A stretch of DNA of 56,686 nt from an uncultured Collinsella sp. (GCA_900545075.1 UQXT01000001.1:1-56686), one strand, 5' to 3'. Positions 33,854 to 43,232 are shown, counted from the first letter of the stretch. The notes: generated by a model from the letters alone, not told the origin. A program made the numbers and translations.

Positions 33854-35173
33854 CTATTCCTCCTCGAGTGTGACCTTGCCGCCCAACAGGCGGTAGTGGT
33901 CGAAGAAATCGGGATAGGACTTGTTGACGGCCTCGGCGCCGTGGATCACGACCTCGCCGGTGGCACGGCTCGCAGCGATGGCGGCCATCATGGCGATGCG
34001 GTGGTCGTTGTGCGAATCGACCTCGCCGCCGGTGAAGGCATCGACACCCTTGATGATGAGGTCGTCACCGGCGATGCGCACCTGTGCGCCCAGCGCGGTG
34101 AGCTCGCGGGTGGTGGTGACCAGACGGTCAGATTCCTTGATGCGCAGGCGCGCACAGTCACGGATGAACGTGCGGCCCTGAGCCAGCGAGGCCACGGCCG
34201 AGATAACGGGTACCAGGTCGGGAATGTCGTGGGCGCTCATCTCAAAGCCGGCGAGCTTGTCGGACTGCACGGTGGCGGCGTTGGTGGAGCGCACGATGCG
34301 GGCGCCAAAGCGCGAAAGCGCGGCGAGCACGTTGCGGTCGCCCTGCGCGGAGCTGAGCGACACGCCCTCGACGGTGATGGGGTCGGTGCCGATGGCGCCG
34401 GCACACAGCCAAAAGGCGGCGTTGGACCAGTCACCCTCGACGGCTACGCTGCCGGGCGTGCGGTACGAGCCGCTGCTCACGCGGAAGTTCGTGACCTCGG
34501 GCTGGCCGTCCTTGGCCGGAATACGCTCGACGTTGACCTCGACGCCAAAGGCCTTCATGGCCTGGATCGTCAGGTTGATGTAGGGACGGCTCTCAATGAG
34601 GCCGGTTACCTGCACGCAGGAGGGCTGGGCCAGCAGCGGGGCTGCCAGCAGAAGGCCGGAGATATATTGCGAGCTCACGTTGCCCGGAAGCACAAAGGTG
34701 CCCGGGCGCATGCGTCCGCTCGTCTTGAGCGGAAAACCGCCCAGGCCCTGTAGGTCGCAGCCGGCGGCGATGATCTCGTCCGAGAGCGGGGACAGCGGGC
34801 GGGCGCCCAAGCGTCCCTGACCCACAAAGGTTGCTTCTGCGCCCAGCGCGCAGGCGACGGGTAACATAAAGCGGAGCGTGGATCCGCTTTCACCGCAGTC
34901 AAGCGTGCCGCCGGCAAGGGCCTTGAGCAGGCCAAATTCAACACTCTTCATGGTGGGGTGGACCTGGAAGCCGTCCTCGACGGTCTCGATGCGAGCACCC
35001 AGTGCCGTAAGGCAGCGCACCGTGGCCTCGATGTCGGCGCAGGTGGTGTTGCAGGTGACGTGCGTCTCGCCGTTGGCGAGCGCAGCGCAGATGATGAGGC
35101 GATGCGCCATCGACTTGGACGCGATGGCGGGAACGGTGCCCTTGAGCGGGGACGGGGTGATGCGGGCTAGCAT
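33854..35173 (-). CDS. aroA: EPSP synthase (AroA)
   Basis: A 439-residue two-domain inside-out barrel enzyme with GTVPAIASKSMAHR (PEP/shikimate-binding Lys-Ser), LDCGESGSTLRFM, and C-terminal DHRIAMMAA. It joins PEP to shikimate-3-phosphate. Its start overlaps the end of aroB by 7 bp, implying translational coupling. Confidence 0.96.
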   Translation of the reverse strand: MLARITPSPLKGTVPAIASKSMAHRLIICAALANGETHVTCNTTCADIEATVRCLTALGARIETVEDGFQVHPTMKSVEFGLLKALAGGTLDCGESGSTLRFMLPVACALGAEATFVGQGRLGARPLSPLSDEIIAAGCDLQGLGGFPLKTSGRMRPGTFVLPGNVSSQYISGLLLAAPLLAQPSCVQVTGLIESRPYINLTIQAMKAFGVEVNVERIPAKDGQPEVTNFRVSSGSYRTPGSVAVEGDWSNAAFWLCAGAIGTDPITVEGVSLSSAQGDRNVLAALSRFGARIVRSTNAATVQSDKLAGFEMSAHDIPDLVPVISAVASLAQGRTFIRDCARLRIKESDRLVTTTRELTALGAQVRIAGDDLIIKGVDAFTGGEVDSHNDHRIAMMAAIAASRATGEVVIHGAEAVNKSYPDFFDHYRLLGGKVTLEEE

Positions 35174-36273
35174 GCGGATGCGTCTCCCTTCTGGCCGAGG
35201 CCCTCGGCAATGAGTTCGTGGAAAGTGGAAAGTGGCGTGCGGTCGATGCTGCAGCGGCCAATGCCGTGCGGAATCACCAGGTCGATAGTGTCACCGGCGC
35301 GTTTTTTGTCGTGCAGCGCCTCGGCAAAGATGGCGTCGGCCGAAAGCTCGCAGCGGGTCTTGAGGCCGTGGCGCGCGCAGAGTTCCTCGATGCGACAGGG
35401 CAGCTCGGCATCGCAAATGCCGTGCAGGGCCGCGGCACGCGTGATGATGCCCATGCCGATCGACACACAGTTGCCGTGTCCCAGACTAAAGTGCTCGCAG
35501 GCCTCGACGGCGTGTCCGGCGCTGTGTCCAAAGTTGAGGAGCTTGCGCTGGTTGGTTTCGCGCTCGTCGGCGACGACCACGGCGCGCTTGATGTCGATAT
35601 TGCGGGCGATGATGAGCGCTACGCGGGCCACATCGCGGTTGAGCAGCTCCAGCGTGAGCGGAGTCTTCTCCAGCTCGGCGAAAAGCTCCGGGTCGGCGAT
35701 CACGGCGTGCTTGACGACCTCGCCGCAGCCATCGGCGAACTGCTCGGGCGTGAGGGTGGCCAGGCACCCCACGTCGGCGATAACCACGCTCGGCTGCCAA
35801 AAGGCGCCGGCCAGGTTCTTGCCGGCAGCCAGATCGATGGCGGTCTTGCCGCCCACCGACGAATCCACCATGGCGAGCAGGCTCGTCGGGATCTGCACAA
35901 ACTTGCAGCCGCGCATGTAGGTGGCGGCCACAAAGCCCGCCACGTCGCCCACGACGCCGCCGCCGAGTGCCACGATCACGTCGGAGCGCGAAAGCTCGTG
36001 CTCGGCCACAAACTCCAAAATGGCAACGTAGGTCTCGGCGCGTTTATGGGCCTCGCCGGCCTCGAAGGTGCAGATGCTCACCTCGTAGCCTGACGCCTCC
36101 AGGCTCTGCTTAACGGGCATCTGGTAGAGTGGGCCCACGTTGGTGTCCGTAACGATGACAGCGCGCGAGCCGCCGGCGGTGGCTCGAACGAGCGGTCCCG
36201 CCTGCTCCAGCAAAAACGTGCCAACATGCACCTGGTAGGGGCGTGCGGTGTCGATATCGATGGTAATCGCCAT
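35167..36273 (-). CDS. aroB: 3-dehydroquinate synthase (AroB)
   Basis: A 368-residue NAD- and metal-dependent enzyme. Visible motifs are FEAGEAHKRAETY, ALGGGVVGDVAGFVAATYMRG, PTSLLAMVDSSVGGKTAIDL, and metal ligands in EVVKHAVI, NFGHSAGHAVE and HGNCVSIGM. It cyclises DAHP to dehydroquinate. Confidence 0.96.
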   Translation of the reverse strand: MAITIDIDTARPYQVHVGTFLLEQAGPLVRATAGGSRAVIVTDTNVGPLYQMPVKQSLEASGYEVSICTFEAGEAHKRAETYVAILEFVAEHELSRSDVIVALGGGVVGDVAGFVAATYMRGCKFVQIPTSLLAMVDSSVGGKTAIDLAAGKNLAGAFWQPSVVIADVGCLATLTPEQFADGCGEVVKHAVIADPELFAELEKTPLTLELLNRDVARVALIIARNIDIKRAVVVADERETNQRKLLNFGHSAGHAVEACEHFSLGHGNCVSIGMGIITRAAALHGICDAELPCRIEELCARHGLKTRCELSADAIFAEALHDKKRAGDTIDLVIPHGIGRCSIDRTPLSTFHELIAEGLGQKGDASAC

Positions 36274-36309
36274 AAGCTTCGGTCCTTTCGACCTGGCGTG
36301 ATGGGTGGT

Positions 36310-37224
36310 CTAGTGGGAGGCCTCGTCGTCGAGTGCGCGCTTAATTCGGTCGCCCTCGGCAAGGAGATTCTCCAGATAGCGCTGGTCGCGGTTCTTGAGC
36401 GCACGGCTGTAGGCGCCGAGCGAATCGATCAGATGGTCGATCTCGAAGGCAAGCGCATCGGCGTCGTCGATCATGAGCTCGGACCACATCTGGGGGTTGA
36501 GGTGCGCCACGCGGGTGAGATCGCGGTAGCTACCGGCCGAAAAGCCGTGGTGGACCTGGGCAGTGGGGCTTTTGACGTAGGCGTTGGATACCACGTGCGC
36601 AAGCTGGCTCGTGAAGGCGATGACACGGTCGTGCTCGGCGGCGCTGGTCACGCTGAACTTGCCAAAGCCCAAGGGGCGCACCATCTCGCGCACCTGGCCC
36701 AAAAGCTCCAGCTTGAGCGCATCGTCCACCGCGGGCGGTACGAGCACGAGTGGCGCGCCCTGGAACAGGTCGGCGCGGGAGTGTGCATAGCCCGAGTACT
36801 GCGTGCCCGCCATGGGGTGCGCGCCCACAAAGTAAAAGCCGTGCTCGTGGGCAAGCTCAAAGGCGCGCTCGCACACGATACCCTTGACGCCCACCGTGTC
36901 AATTACCACGGGGCCCATGATGGCCTCGGTATCGGTGGCGTCGGCGAGTGCCTGGGCGTGTGCCTCGAGCCACTCGATGCAGGCTTCGGGGTAGCAAGCC
37001 AGGACGATGATGTCGCATTCGCCGAGCGTCTCGTCGTTGAGCTCGCCGGCAACGGTGCCCATGCTGGCAGCCGTCATGACATCGTCATCGGGATCCCAGG
37101 CCAGCACGCGGACGCCCGCCTGCGCATAGCCGCGGGCAAAGCTGCCGCCGATGAGGCCAAGGCCGACGATGCCGGCGCACTTGGGGCCGCCCTGGTTAAC
37201 GCGCGCGTTTCTCACTGTACCCAT
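36310..37224 (-). CDS. tyrA: Prephenate dehydrogenase (TyrA)
   Basis: A 304-residue protein with the dinucleotide site GIVGLGLIGGSFARG, then DTVGVKG and GAHPMAGTQYSGY (catalytic His region) and the helical dimerisation domain with HVVSNAYVKS. It oxidatively decarboxylates prephenate to 4-hydroxyphenylpyruvate. No ACT domain is present, so tyrosine control, if any, must act otherwise. It lies 3 bp after aroF. Confidence 0.93.
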   Translation of the reverse strand: MGTVRNARVNQGGPKCAGIVGLGLIGGSFARGYAQAGVRVLAWDPDDDVMTAASMGTVAGELNDETLGECDIIVLACYPEACIEWLEAHAQALADATDTEAIMGPVVIDTVGVKGIVCERAFELAHEHGFYFVGAHPMAGTQYSGYAHSRADLFQGAPLVLVPPAVDDALKLELLGQVREMVRPLGFGKFSVTSAAEHDRVIAFTSQLAHVVSNAYVKSPTAQVHHGFSAGSYRDLTRVAHLNPQMWSELMIDDADALAFEIDHLIDSLGAYSRALKNRDQRYLENLLAEGDRIKRALDDEASH

Positions 37225-37227
37225 GGG

Positions 37228-38250
37228 CTACTCCATGGTCTCTTGGCAGACGACCTCGCGGATGGCTCGGATGCGGCGCATGGTGTCGTCGAACTGATCG
37301 GGGGTGAGGGCCTGGGCGCCGTCGGACCAGGCGTGGCTCGGGTCGTCGTGGACTTCGATCTCCAGGCCGTTGGCGCCGCAGGCGGTCGCAGCGAGCGCCA
37401 TGGGCTCAACGTAGCGAGTGTATCCGGTGGCGTGGCTGGGATCGGCGACGACGGGCAGGTGCGACAGGTGGTGCAGCACCGGCACGGCGTTGAGGTCGAA
37501 GGTGTTGCGGGTGCGGGTCTCGAAGGTGCGAATGCCGCGCTCGCACAGGATGACGTTGTCGTTGCCCTCGCTCATGATGTACTCGGCGGCCATGAGCAGC
37601 TCATCGATCGTGCCGGACATGCCGCGCTTAAGCAAGATCGGAGTCTTGGTCTTGCCGACCTCTTTGAGCAGAGGGAAGTTCTGGGCGTTGCGGGCGCCGA
37701 TCTGCATGACGTCGATTTTCTTGTCCAGGAAGACCTGTACGTCGCGCGGGTCCATGATCTCGGTGACGATCGGCATGTCGAGCTCGGCAGACGCCTCGCA
37801 CAGCAGGTCCAGGCCGGCAGGGCCCATGCCCTGGTAGGCGTACGGGGAAGTGCGGGGCTTGTAGGCGCCGCCGCGCAGCATCGTGGCACCGGCGGCCTTC
37901 ACGCGGCGGGCGATGCGGATGAGGTTCTCGCCCTCGACGGAGCACGGGCCAGCGATGACCTGGAACTGATCGCCGCCGATCTTGACGCCGTGGCCGCAGT
38001 CGATGACGGAGTCCTCGGGGTGGAACTTGCGGTTGGCGCGCTTGAACGGCTCGGAGACGCGCTGCACGCGCTCGACGATATCCATGGACTCGAGTAGGAA
38101 CGGGTCGATCTTGGTCGTATCGCCCACCAGGCCGATGATCGTCTCATTCTCGCCGCGCGAGACATCGGTCTTCAGGCCCTTTTTCTCAATCCAGCTGACG
38201 ATATGGCTGACGGCCTCGTCGCTGGCGCTCTGCTTTAAAATTGCAATCAT
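37228..38250 (-). CDS. aroF: DAHP synthase, AroA-beta/KDO8P-synthase type with N-terminal regulatory domain
   Basis: The ATG at 38250 (MIAILKQSASDEA) is preferred; it has a GAGG upstream. Of 340 residues, the first ~70 form a ferredoxin-like/ACT-like domain as in Thermotoga DAHP synthase, and the rest is the barrel with AGPCSVEG, LRGGAYKPRTSPYAYQG, QIGARNAQNF, LKRGM and DPSHATGY. It condenses PEP and erythrose-4-phosphate. As first gene of the operon and first enzyme, its N-terminal domain is a likely feedback point. Confidence 0.94.
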   Translation of the reverse strand: MIAILKQSASDEAVSHIVSWIEKKGLKTDVSRGENETIIGLVGDTTKIDPFLLESMDIVERVQRVSEPFKRANRKFHPEDSVIDCGHGVKIGGDQFQVIAGPCSVEGENLIRIARRVKAAGATMLRGGAYKPRTSPYAYQGMGPAGLDLLCEASAELDMPIVTEIMDPRDVQVFLDKKIDVMQIGARNAQNFPLLKEVGKTKTPILLKRGMSGTIDELLMAAEYIMSEGNDNVILCERGIRTFETRTRNTFDLNAVPVLHHLSHLPVVADPSHATGYTRYVEPMALAATACGANGLEIEVHDDPSHAWSDGAQALTPDQFDDTMRRIRAIREVVCQETME

Positions 38251-38331
38251 GGTGTGCCTCTCACCTCGATGGATAACTTTTGCAAAAACGGCCCGCATCG
38301 CGAGCCGTGTATATATGGTGCATGAGAGTTT

Positions 38332-38361
38332 ATACTATCTGACTCGCTTTTGCCTTCTAAA
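38332..38361 (-). promoter_or_regulatory. Weak candidate promoter of the aromatic operon
   Basis: On the minus strand TTTAGA and TAGTAT lie 18 bp apart, about 80 nt before the aroF ATG. The -35 is poor. No T-box or attenuator could be recognised in the leader. Confidence 0.3.
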
Positions 38362-38413
38362 GTGGGCCGTTGCGCCGCGTCTTCCTCGGAATTGCAAAGC
38401 TTTTTCTTTTATT

Positions 38414-38443
38414 TTGATAGCCCGTGGTGCACTTGGGTATAAT
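38414..38443 (+). promoter_or_regulatory. Promoter of tRNA-Arg(CCG)
   Basis: TTGATA and a consensus TATAAT are 18 bp apart; the expected start is a few bases before the tRNA at 38455. Confidence 0.7.
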
Positions 38444-38454
38444 GCCATACGTTG

Positions 38455-38531
38455 GCCCTATTAGCTCAGGGGATTAGAGCGTCTGCCTCCGGAGCAGAAG
38501 GCCGTTGGTTCGAATCCAACATGGGGCACCA
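38455..38531 (+). tRNA. tRNA-Arg (anticodon CCG)
   Basis: A 77-nt cloverleaf: acceptor GCCCTAT/ATGGGGC, D arm GCTC/GAGC, anticodon stem TCTGC/GCAGA with CCG at 38489-38491, T arm TTGG(TTCGAAT)CCAA, and encoded CCA. Confidence 0.97.
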
Positions 38532-38542
38532 TCGAACGTAAG

Positions 38543-38577
38543 ACCGTCCGAACCTCGCATGGTCCGGGCGGTTTTTC
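38543..38577 (+). terminator. Intrinsic terminator after tRNA-Arg(CCG)
   Basis: ACCGTCCGAACC and GGTCCGGGCGGT pair over 12 positions (one mismatch, one G-T) and are followed by TTTTTCTT. Confidence 0.85.
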
Positions 38578-38607
38578 TTATACCGACGCGACGTGATGGG
38601 ACGTGGT

Positions 38608-41325
38608 ATGGCAGCAACGGATATCGAGCGTGGACTCTCGACCGCCGAGGTCGAGGAGCGCATCGCCGCCGGTAAGATCAACCGCAACATGGAGCTCAAG
38701 ACCAAGTCGGTCAAAGAGCTCATCATCGAGAACCTCTGCACGCTGTTCAATTTGATCAACGTGATCTTGGCGTTCCTGGTCATTTTGACCGGTTCGTTTA
38801 AGAATCTGACGTTCCTGTTCGTGGTGTTCCTCAATACCGCTATTGGCGTCATCCAGTCCATGCGTTCCAAGAAGATGGTCGATAAGCTCACGCTGCTGAC
38901 CTCCAAGAAGGCCATTGCGGTGCGCGACGGCGCCGAGGTGGAGCTCGACCTGGACCAGATCGTGCTCGACGATATCATCCGCCTGGGGCGTGGCGACCAG
39001 ATTCCCGCTGACGCCGTGGTGGTTTCGGGCGAGGCGCTCGTGAACGAGAGCCTGCTGACGGGCGAGAGCGACCTTATTAAGAAACAGCCCGGTTCCGAGC
39101 TCATGAGCGGCAGTTTTATCGACTCAGGCCTGCTGCGCGCCCGCGTGATCCATGTCGGCGCCGACAACTACGTGGCCAAAATTAATAACGAGGCCAAGTA
39201 CGTCAAAAAGGTCAATTCCGGGATCATGAACGAGCTTAACGCCATCGTGCGCTTTGCGAGCATCATCATGATCCCGCTCGGTTTGGCGTTGTTTGCCTCG
39301 AGTGTGAGCGAGCTGTGGGATGCCGCGGGAACCCCAGGCGATAGCGCGCTTTCGTGGTGCTTCTCCGAGCTGTTGGCTGGCCATGTGCCTTCGTCGGCGC
39401 TGCTGTTCACAGTGGGCGCCCTGCTGGGCATGATCCCGCAAGGCCTGGTGCTGCTGACCTCGTCGGTGCTTGCCATCGCCACGGTGCGTCTGGCGCGCCG
39501 CAAGGTGCTCGCGCAGCAGCTCTACTGCATCGAGACGCTCGCGCGCGTCGACGTGCTGTGCCTGGACAAGACGGGCACCATCACGTCGGGTCGCATGGAG
39601 GTCGAGGGCACGTATCCGCTGCCGGTCGAGGGTATGGGTGCGGGGGAGAGCGACGCCGCCGTTCCCGTCGATACCACGGTGCTCGATTTTGCGCTGGCTA
39701 ACGTGGCGCGTGCGACTTCGGCCGATGCCAACGAGACCTGCCAGGCGCTGCTCAACTATTACGCCGATCGCCCGGTCGAGGTGTCTGAGCCGCTGTCGGT
39801 CATTCCGTTCTCGTCCTCCAAAAAGTGGAGCGGCGCGTCGTTTGCGCAGGGCTCCTATGTGATGGGTGCGGCGCAGTTTGTGCTCTCTGATCGTGCGTTT
39901 GCCCAGGTCGAGAACCGTGTCGCCGAGCTTGCCGATACCTGCCGCGTGCTCGTGGTGGCGCGCGTGGACGGCTTTACGCCCGATGGCGATATGGTGGGCG
40001 AGGCCGAGCCCGTGGGCTTTGTGACCATCCGCGACGAGATTCGTACCTCGGCGGCCGAGACCATCGGCTACTTTAACGAGCAGGGCGTGACCCTCAACGT
40101 GATCAGTGGCGACGACCCGCGTACGGTGTCGTCGATCGCGCGCGTGGTGGGCGTGCCGGGGGCGGACGCTTATGTGGACGCCACGACGCTCGATACGCCG
40201 GCCAAGCTCGATGCCGCAGTGGACCGCTACCATGTCTTTGGTCGTGTGACCCCGCAGCAGAAGCGCGAGCTCGTGCAGGCGCTCAAGCGTCGCGACCATA
40301 CCGTTGCCATGACGGGCGACGGCGTCAACGACGTGCTGGCACTCAAGGAGGCCGACTGCTCCGTAGCCATGGCCGCCGGTTCCGACGCCGCGCGCAACGT
40401 GGCCGAGATCGTGCTGGTCGACAACGATTTTGCCTCGATGCCCGCCGTGGTGGCTGAGGGCCGTCGCTCCATCAACAACCTGCAGCGTTCGGCTTCGCTG
40501 TTCTTGACCAAGACGCTGTTCTCGATGGGCCTGGCGGCGCTGTGCATCGCGCTGCCGCCGTACCCTTTCGAGCCGATTCAGATGACGCTCATCAACTTCT
40601 TCTGCATCGGCGCGCCGGGCTTTGTGTTGGGCCTGGAGCCCAACAATGCTCGCGTGAAGGGTGCGTTTTTGACCAACGTGCTCAAGCGTGCACTGCCGGC
40701 GTCGATTGCGGTCATTTTGGCTGCGGCGCTCGATATCTTTGTGGCGCGCGTGTTTGGCTTTAGCCAGCTCACGCTGTCTACGATGTGCCTGCTTACGTCG
40801 TGCGCGGCGAGCGTCAGCCTGATCTGGCGCATCTCGCAGCCTCTCACGCCCTTGCGCGTGGTGCTCTTTGTGTTTGTAGTCGCTGGCATCTTGGTGGGCG
40901 TTATCGGATTCCCGGAGCTGCTGTCTATTGCCAACCTGTCGATGGGCCAGATGGTTATCTTGGCTGTCATCGTGGTCTTTACCTGCTCGGTGTTCTTTAA
41001 GCTCGCCACGATGATGGATTCGCTCAAGCCGCGTCGTCGTCATGCCGCAACTGGTTTTGGACGCGGTGTGCGCGTCCACCTGGGTCGCGGTGGCGGCAAG
41101 GTGAGCTCGACGGGTTCGACGGCGGAGCGTTTTGCCAAGCGCGTCGCCGCCGACATGGCGCAGCGCCGCGAAGATCGCACCGCTCGCGAGGCCGAGGCCC
41201 GCGCACTCGAGGGCGTGGCCCAGGTCCAGCCCAAGAAAAAGAAGGGTAGCGGAGCCAAGCGCTCTCGCGTAACCAAGTCCGCCCAAGGCATCAAAGTCTC
41301 GATGCCGAGCAAAAAGAAGAAGTAA
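38608..41325 (+). CDS. P-type cation ATPase (CtpE-like)
   Basis: Tandem possible starts occur at 38593, 38596 and 38608; the last has GGGAC at a usable distance. The ~905-residue pump has the actuator motif LTGES, phosphorylated Asp320 in DKTGT, the nucleotide-domain KKWSGASF and hinge MTGDGVNDVLALKEADCSVAM. M4 reads MIPQGLVLLTS, where calcium pumps and CtpE of mycobacteria have PEGL, so an ion-binding acid is replaced by Gln. The C-terminus is a long Lys/Arg-rich cytoplasmic tail ending in a KKKK-type stretch. The transported ion (calcium or another cation) cannot be fixed from sequence. Confidence 0.88.
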   Translation: MAATDIERGLSTAEVEERIAAGKINRNMELKTKSVKELIIENLCTLFNLINVILAFLVILTGSFKNLTFLFVVFLNTAIGVIQSMRSKKMVDKLTLLTSKKAIAVRDGAEVELDLDQIVLDDIIRLGRGDQIPADAVVVSGEALVNESLLTGESDLIKKQPGSELMSGSFIDSGLLRARVIHVGADNYVAKINNEAKYVKKVNSGIMNELNAIVRFASIIMIPLGLALFASSVSELWDAAGTPGDSALSWCFSELLAGHVPSSALLFTVGALLGMIPQGLVLLTSSVLAIATVRLARRKVLAQQLYCIETLARVDVLCLDKTGTITSGRMEVEGTYPLPVEGMGAGESDAAVPVDTTVLDFALANVARATSADANETCQALLNYYADRPVEVSEPLSVIPFSSSKKWSGASFAQGSYVMGAAQFVLSDRAFAQVENRVAELADTCRVLVVARVDGFTPDGDMVGEAEPVGFVTIRDEIRTSAAETIGYFNEQGVTLNVISGDDPRTVSSIARVVGVPGADAYVDATTLDTPAKLDAAVDRYHVFGRVTPQQKRELVQALKRRDHTVAMTGDGVNDVLALKEADCSVAMAAGSDAARNVAEIVLVDNDFASMPAVVAEGRRSINNLQRSASLFLTKTLFSMGLAALCIALPPYPFEPIQMTLINFFCIGAPGFVLGLEPNNARVKGAFLTNVLKRALPASIAVILAAALDIFVARVFGFSQLTLSTMCLLTSCAASVSLIWRISQPLTPLRVVLFVFVVAGILVGVIGFPELLSIANLSMGQMVILAVIVVFTCSVFFKLATMMDSLKPRRRHAATGFGRGVRVHLGRGGGKVSSTGSTAERFAKRVAADMAQRREDRTAREAEARALEGVAQVQPKKKKGSGAKRSRVTKSAQGIKVSMPSKKKK

Positions 41326-41428
41326 CTACGCGCCCTGGCGATGTTGAATTGGTGCCTTGCTCCAGTGGAGCCGTGGCGATGTTATGCTCTAACCTCGATT
41401 GTTTGAATTGCTTCGAAAAGAGGATGCC

Positions 41429-42571
41429 GTGATCTGCCCGCATTGCCTTAAGACTATCGAGGACGGCGCCTCGTTCTGCCCCTACTGCAACGCCTATGTG
41501 GGTCCGGGCGATGGTCCCGAGCACACCGAGTTTGTGTTCTGTGAGGGCTGCGGTGCCCGTCTTTCTCCGCATGATCGTACATGCCCCAAATGCGGACGCC
41601 CGGCTCCGGGTATCCTCTCCGAGGACGCGGCTGCATCCGATCTGGCAGCGGGCCGCACGGCGGGCTTTCCGCGCCTAACGCAAGAGCAGATCGATACCGA
41701 GGTGCCGCATGCGCCGGCCTCTGCCGCTGCGGTGCTTTCGGACGCCGCCGACCCCAATGAGACCTGCGTGCTGCCAGCTTTCGATAAGGATTTCGGTATC
41801 CCCAAGGTCGATATTCCCATGCCCGTTTCCCTGCATGACGATGCTCAAAAACCCAAGCGCAAGGTGCACCCCGACGAGGATGCCTATCACAAGCACAAGC
41901 GTCATATTCCCAAGCCGCTTATCGTCATCGCGGTCCTTGCCGTCGTTTGCGGCGGTGCCTATTGGTTCGTGACGACCGATCCCATGGGTGTCATGCCTGG
42001 CTTCTACGACCAGTTTGGCCAGGCCGCGCAGACGACCTTCCCCACGCGCCAAAAGGGCGAGGCCACTGAGGACGATACCAAGCAGGACGATTCTGCCGAG
42101 GTGGTCCAGGAAGAAACCGTGCTCACCGATGATCAGCTCTATACCAGGCTCGACGGTCTGTATCAGACCATCGTGTCCTACGCTGACGAAGACCAGATCG
42201 GCGAGGTCATCGATTCCTTTAACAACGGCTATCTCCGAACGCCGCTGTCCACCCGTCAGGAGCTGTCGCAGAGTGCCTACGCCCTGCGCGACCAGATCAA
42301 AAAGACGCAAGATGAGCTTAACAACCTGAAAGTACAGGACGATACGGTCTATGCGGACGACATCGCCCACTTAAAGCAGCTTGCCGAGTGGATGTATGAG
42401 CGCGTCGACGTGATCTGCCAGAGCTGGGACATCTCGCTGGCCATTCCCGATGGCGAGTCGATGAGTTCCCACCAAAGCGAGATCCTGGCGCCCATCGCGC
42501 AGGGTGGCAACAGCGCGCTGAACCAGTACGACGCCAATGTGGGTTCCTGGAAGCCGCAGCAGCGTTTCTAA
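41429..42571 (+). CDS. Zinc-ribbon membrane protein of unknown function
   Basis: The GTG at 41429 follows AAAGAGGA by about 6 nt. The 380-residue protein starts with two zinc ribbons (CPHC...CPYC and CEGC...CPKC within the first 60 residues), then a disordered acidic linker, one transmembrane helix (PLIVIAVLAVVCGGAYWFV, near residue 175) and an extracytoplasmic part with helical regions. The topology, cytoplasmic zinc ribbons and outer domain, resembles other bacterial zinc-ribbon membrane proteins that sense or scaffold, but no specific role can be assigned. Confidence 0.75.
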   Translation: MICPHCLKTIEDGASFCPYCNAYVGPGDGPEHTEFVFCEGCGARLSPHDRTCPKCGRPAPGILSEDAAASDLAAGRTAGFPRLTQEQIDTEVPHAPASAAAVLSDAADPNETCVLPAFDKDFGIPKVDIPMPVSLHDDAQKPKRKVHPDEDAYHKHKRHIPKPLIVIAVLAVVCGGAYWFVTTDPMGVMPGFYDQFGQAAQTTFPTRQKGEATEDDTKQDDSAEVVQEETVLTDDQLYTRLDGLYQTIVSYADEDQIGEVIDSFNNGYLRTPLSTRQELSQSAYALRDQIKKTQDELNNLKVQDDTVYADDIAHLKQLAEWMYERVDVICQSWDISLAIPDGESMSSHQSEILAPIAQGGNSALNQYDANVGSWKPQQRF

Positions 42572-42609
42572 AATTAGTTCGCCATAGTCGGCATAACCTA
42601 CGTGCGCAA

Positions 42610-42639
42610 TTGATGTAAGCCCGTGCTTATTGCTACAAT
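42610..42639 (+). promoter_or_regulatory. Promoter of the cyclophilin-TPR operon
   Basis: TTGATG and TACAAT are 18 bp apart, with an extended -10 TGC before TACAAT, 40 bp upstream of the ATG at 42679. Confidence 0.65.
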
Positions 42640-42678
42640 TCGTACAAATATGCTTTAAACGCACGAGGAAGGAACCAC

Positions 42679-43221
42679 ATGTTTGGTTTTAAGAAAGAGC
42701 TCTACACGCCCGAGTATCAGCTTGTCGGCGACGAGTGCGCCGTAATCGAGACGTCGAAGGGTACCATCAAGGTCAAGTTTGACGGCGAGGGCGCTCCCAT
42801 TCATGTCGCGAACTTCTGCGAGCTTTCCACGATGGGCTTCTATGATGGCCTTAAGTTCCATCGCTATGTGCCCGGTTTTGTTATCCAGGGCGGGGACCCC
42901 AATACCCGCGACATGTCCGGCGCCGACGTCGCCGCCGGTCTTGAGGGCCCCGACGGCATGCCCGGTACCGGTGGCCCCGGCTACTGCATCAAGGGCGAGT
43001 TCGCCACCAATCCGCGCAACAGCCATGTCGATGGCGCCCTTGCCATGGCGCGCTCCATGGACCCCGATTCCGCGGGTTCGCAGTTCTACTTCTGCCTGGG
43101 CGCCCAGCATAACCTCGATTCCGGTTACACCGTCTTTGGTACCACGGTCGAGGGTCTCGATGTGATTTCGCAGCTGCGTGCCGGCGACGAGATCGTTCAT
43201 GTCGAGATCGTTCACGAGTAA
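42679..43221 (+). CDS. Cyclophilin-type peptidyl-prolyl isomerase
   Basis: A 180-residue cytoplasmic protein (no signal peptide) with the cyclophilin core: GTIKVKFDGEGAPIHVANF, FHRYVPGFVIQGGDP (catalytic Arg and Gln), MARSMDPDSAGSQFYFC and YTVFGTTVEGLDV. It catalyses cis-trans isomerisation of proline bonds. Ribosome site AGGAAG is 8 nt upstream. The TPR gene follows after 11 bp. Confidence 0.93.
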   Translation: MFGFKKELYTPEYQLVGDECAVIETSKGTIKVKFDGEGAPIHVANFCELSTMGFYDGLKFHRYVPGFVIQGGDPNTRDMSGADVAAGLEGPDGMPGTGGPGYCIKGEFATNPRNSHVDGALAMARSMDPDSAGSQFYFCLGAQHNLDSGYTVFGTTVEGLDVISQLRAGDEIVHVEIVHE

Positions 43222-43232
43222 AGGGGACTTCC

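Noticed and set aside
38251..38454. T-box riboswitch or leader attenuator before aroF
   Set aside because: No T-box sequence, leader peptide with aromatic codons or terminator/antiterminator pair could be found.
29622..38531. Integration sites at the two tRNA-Arg genes
   Set aside because: No integrase and no duplicated tRNA 3' end was found nearby.
39124..41286. Very long open frame (about 720 codons) antisense to the P-type ATPase
   Set aside because: It mirrors a GC-rich gene with clear motifs; the translation is rich in Arg, His and Gly and has no recognisable domain. Similar shadows at 36226-38097 (+), 50422-52542 (-), 55079-56674 (-), 31271-32554 (+) and 13392-14582 (-) were dropped for the same reason.
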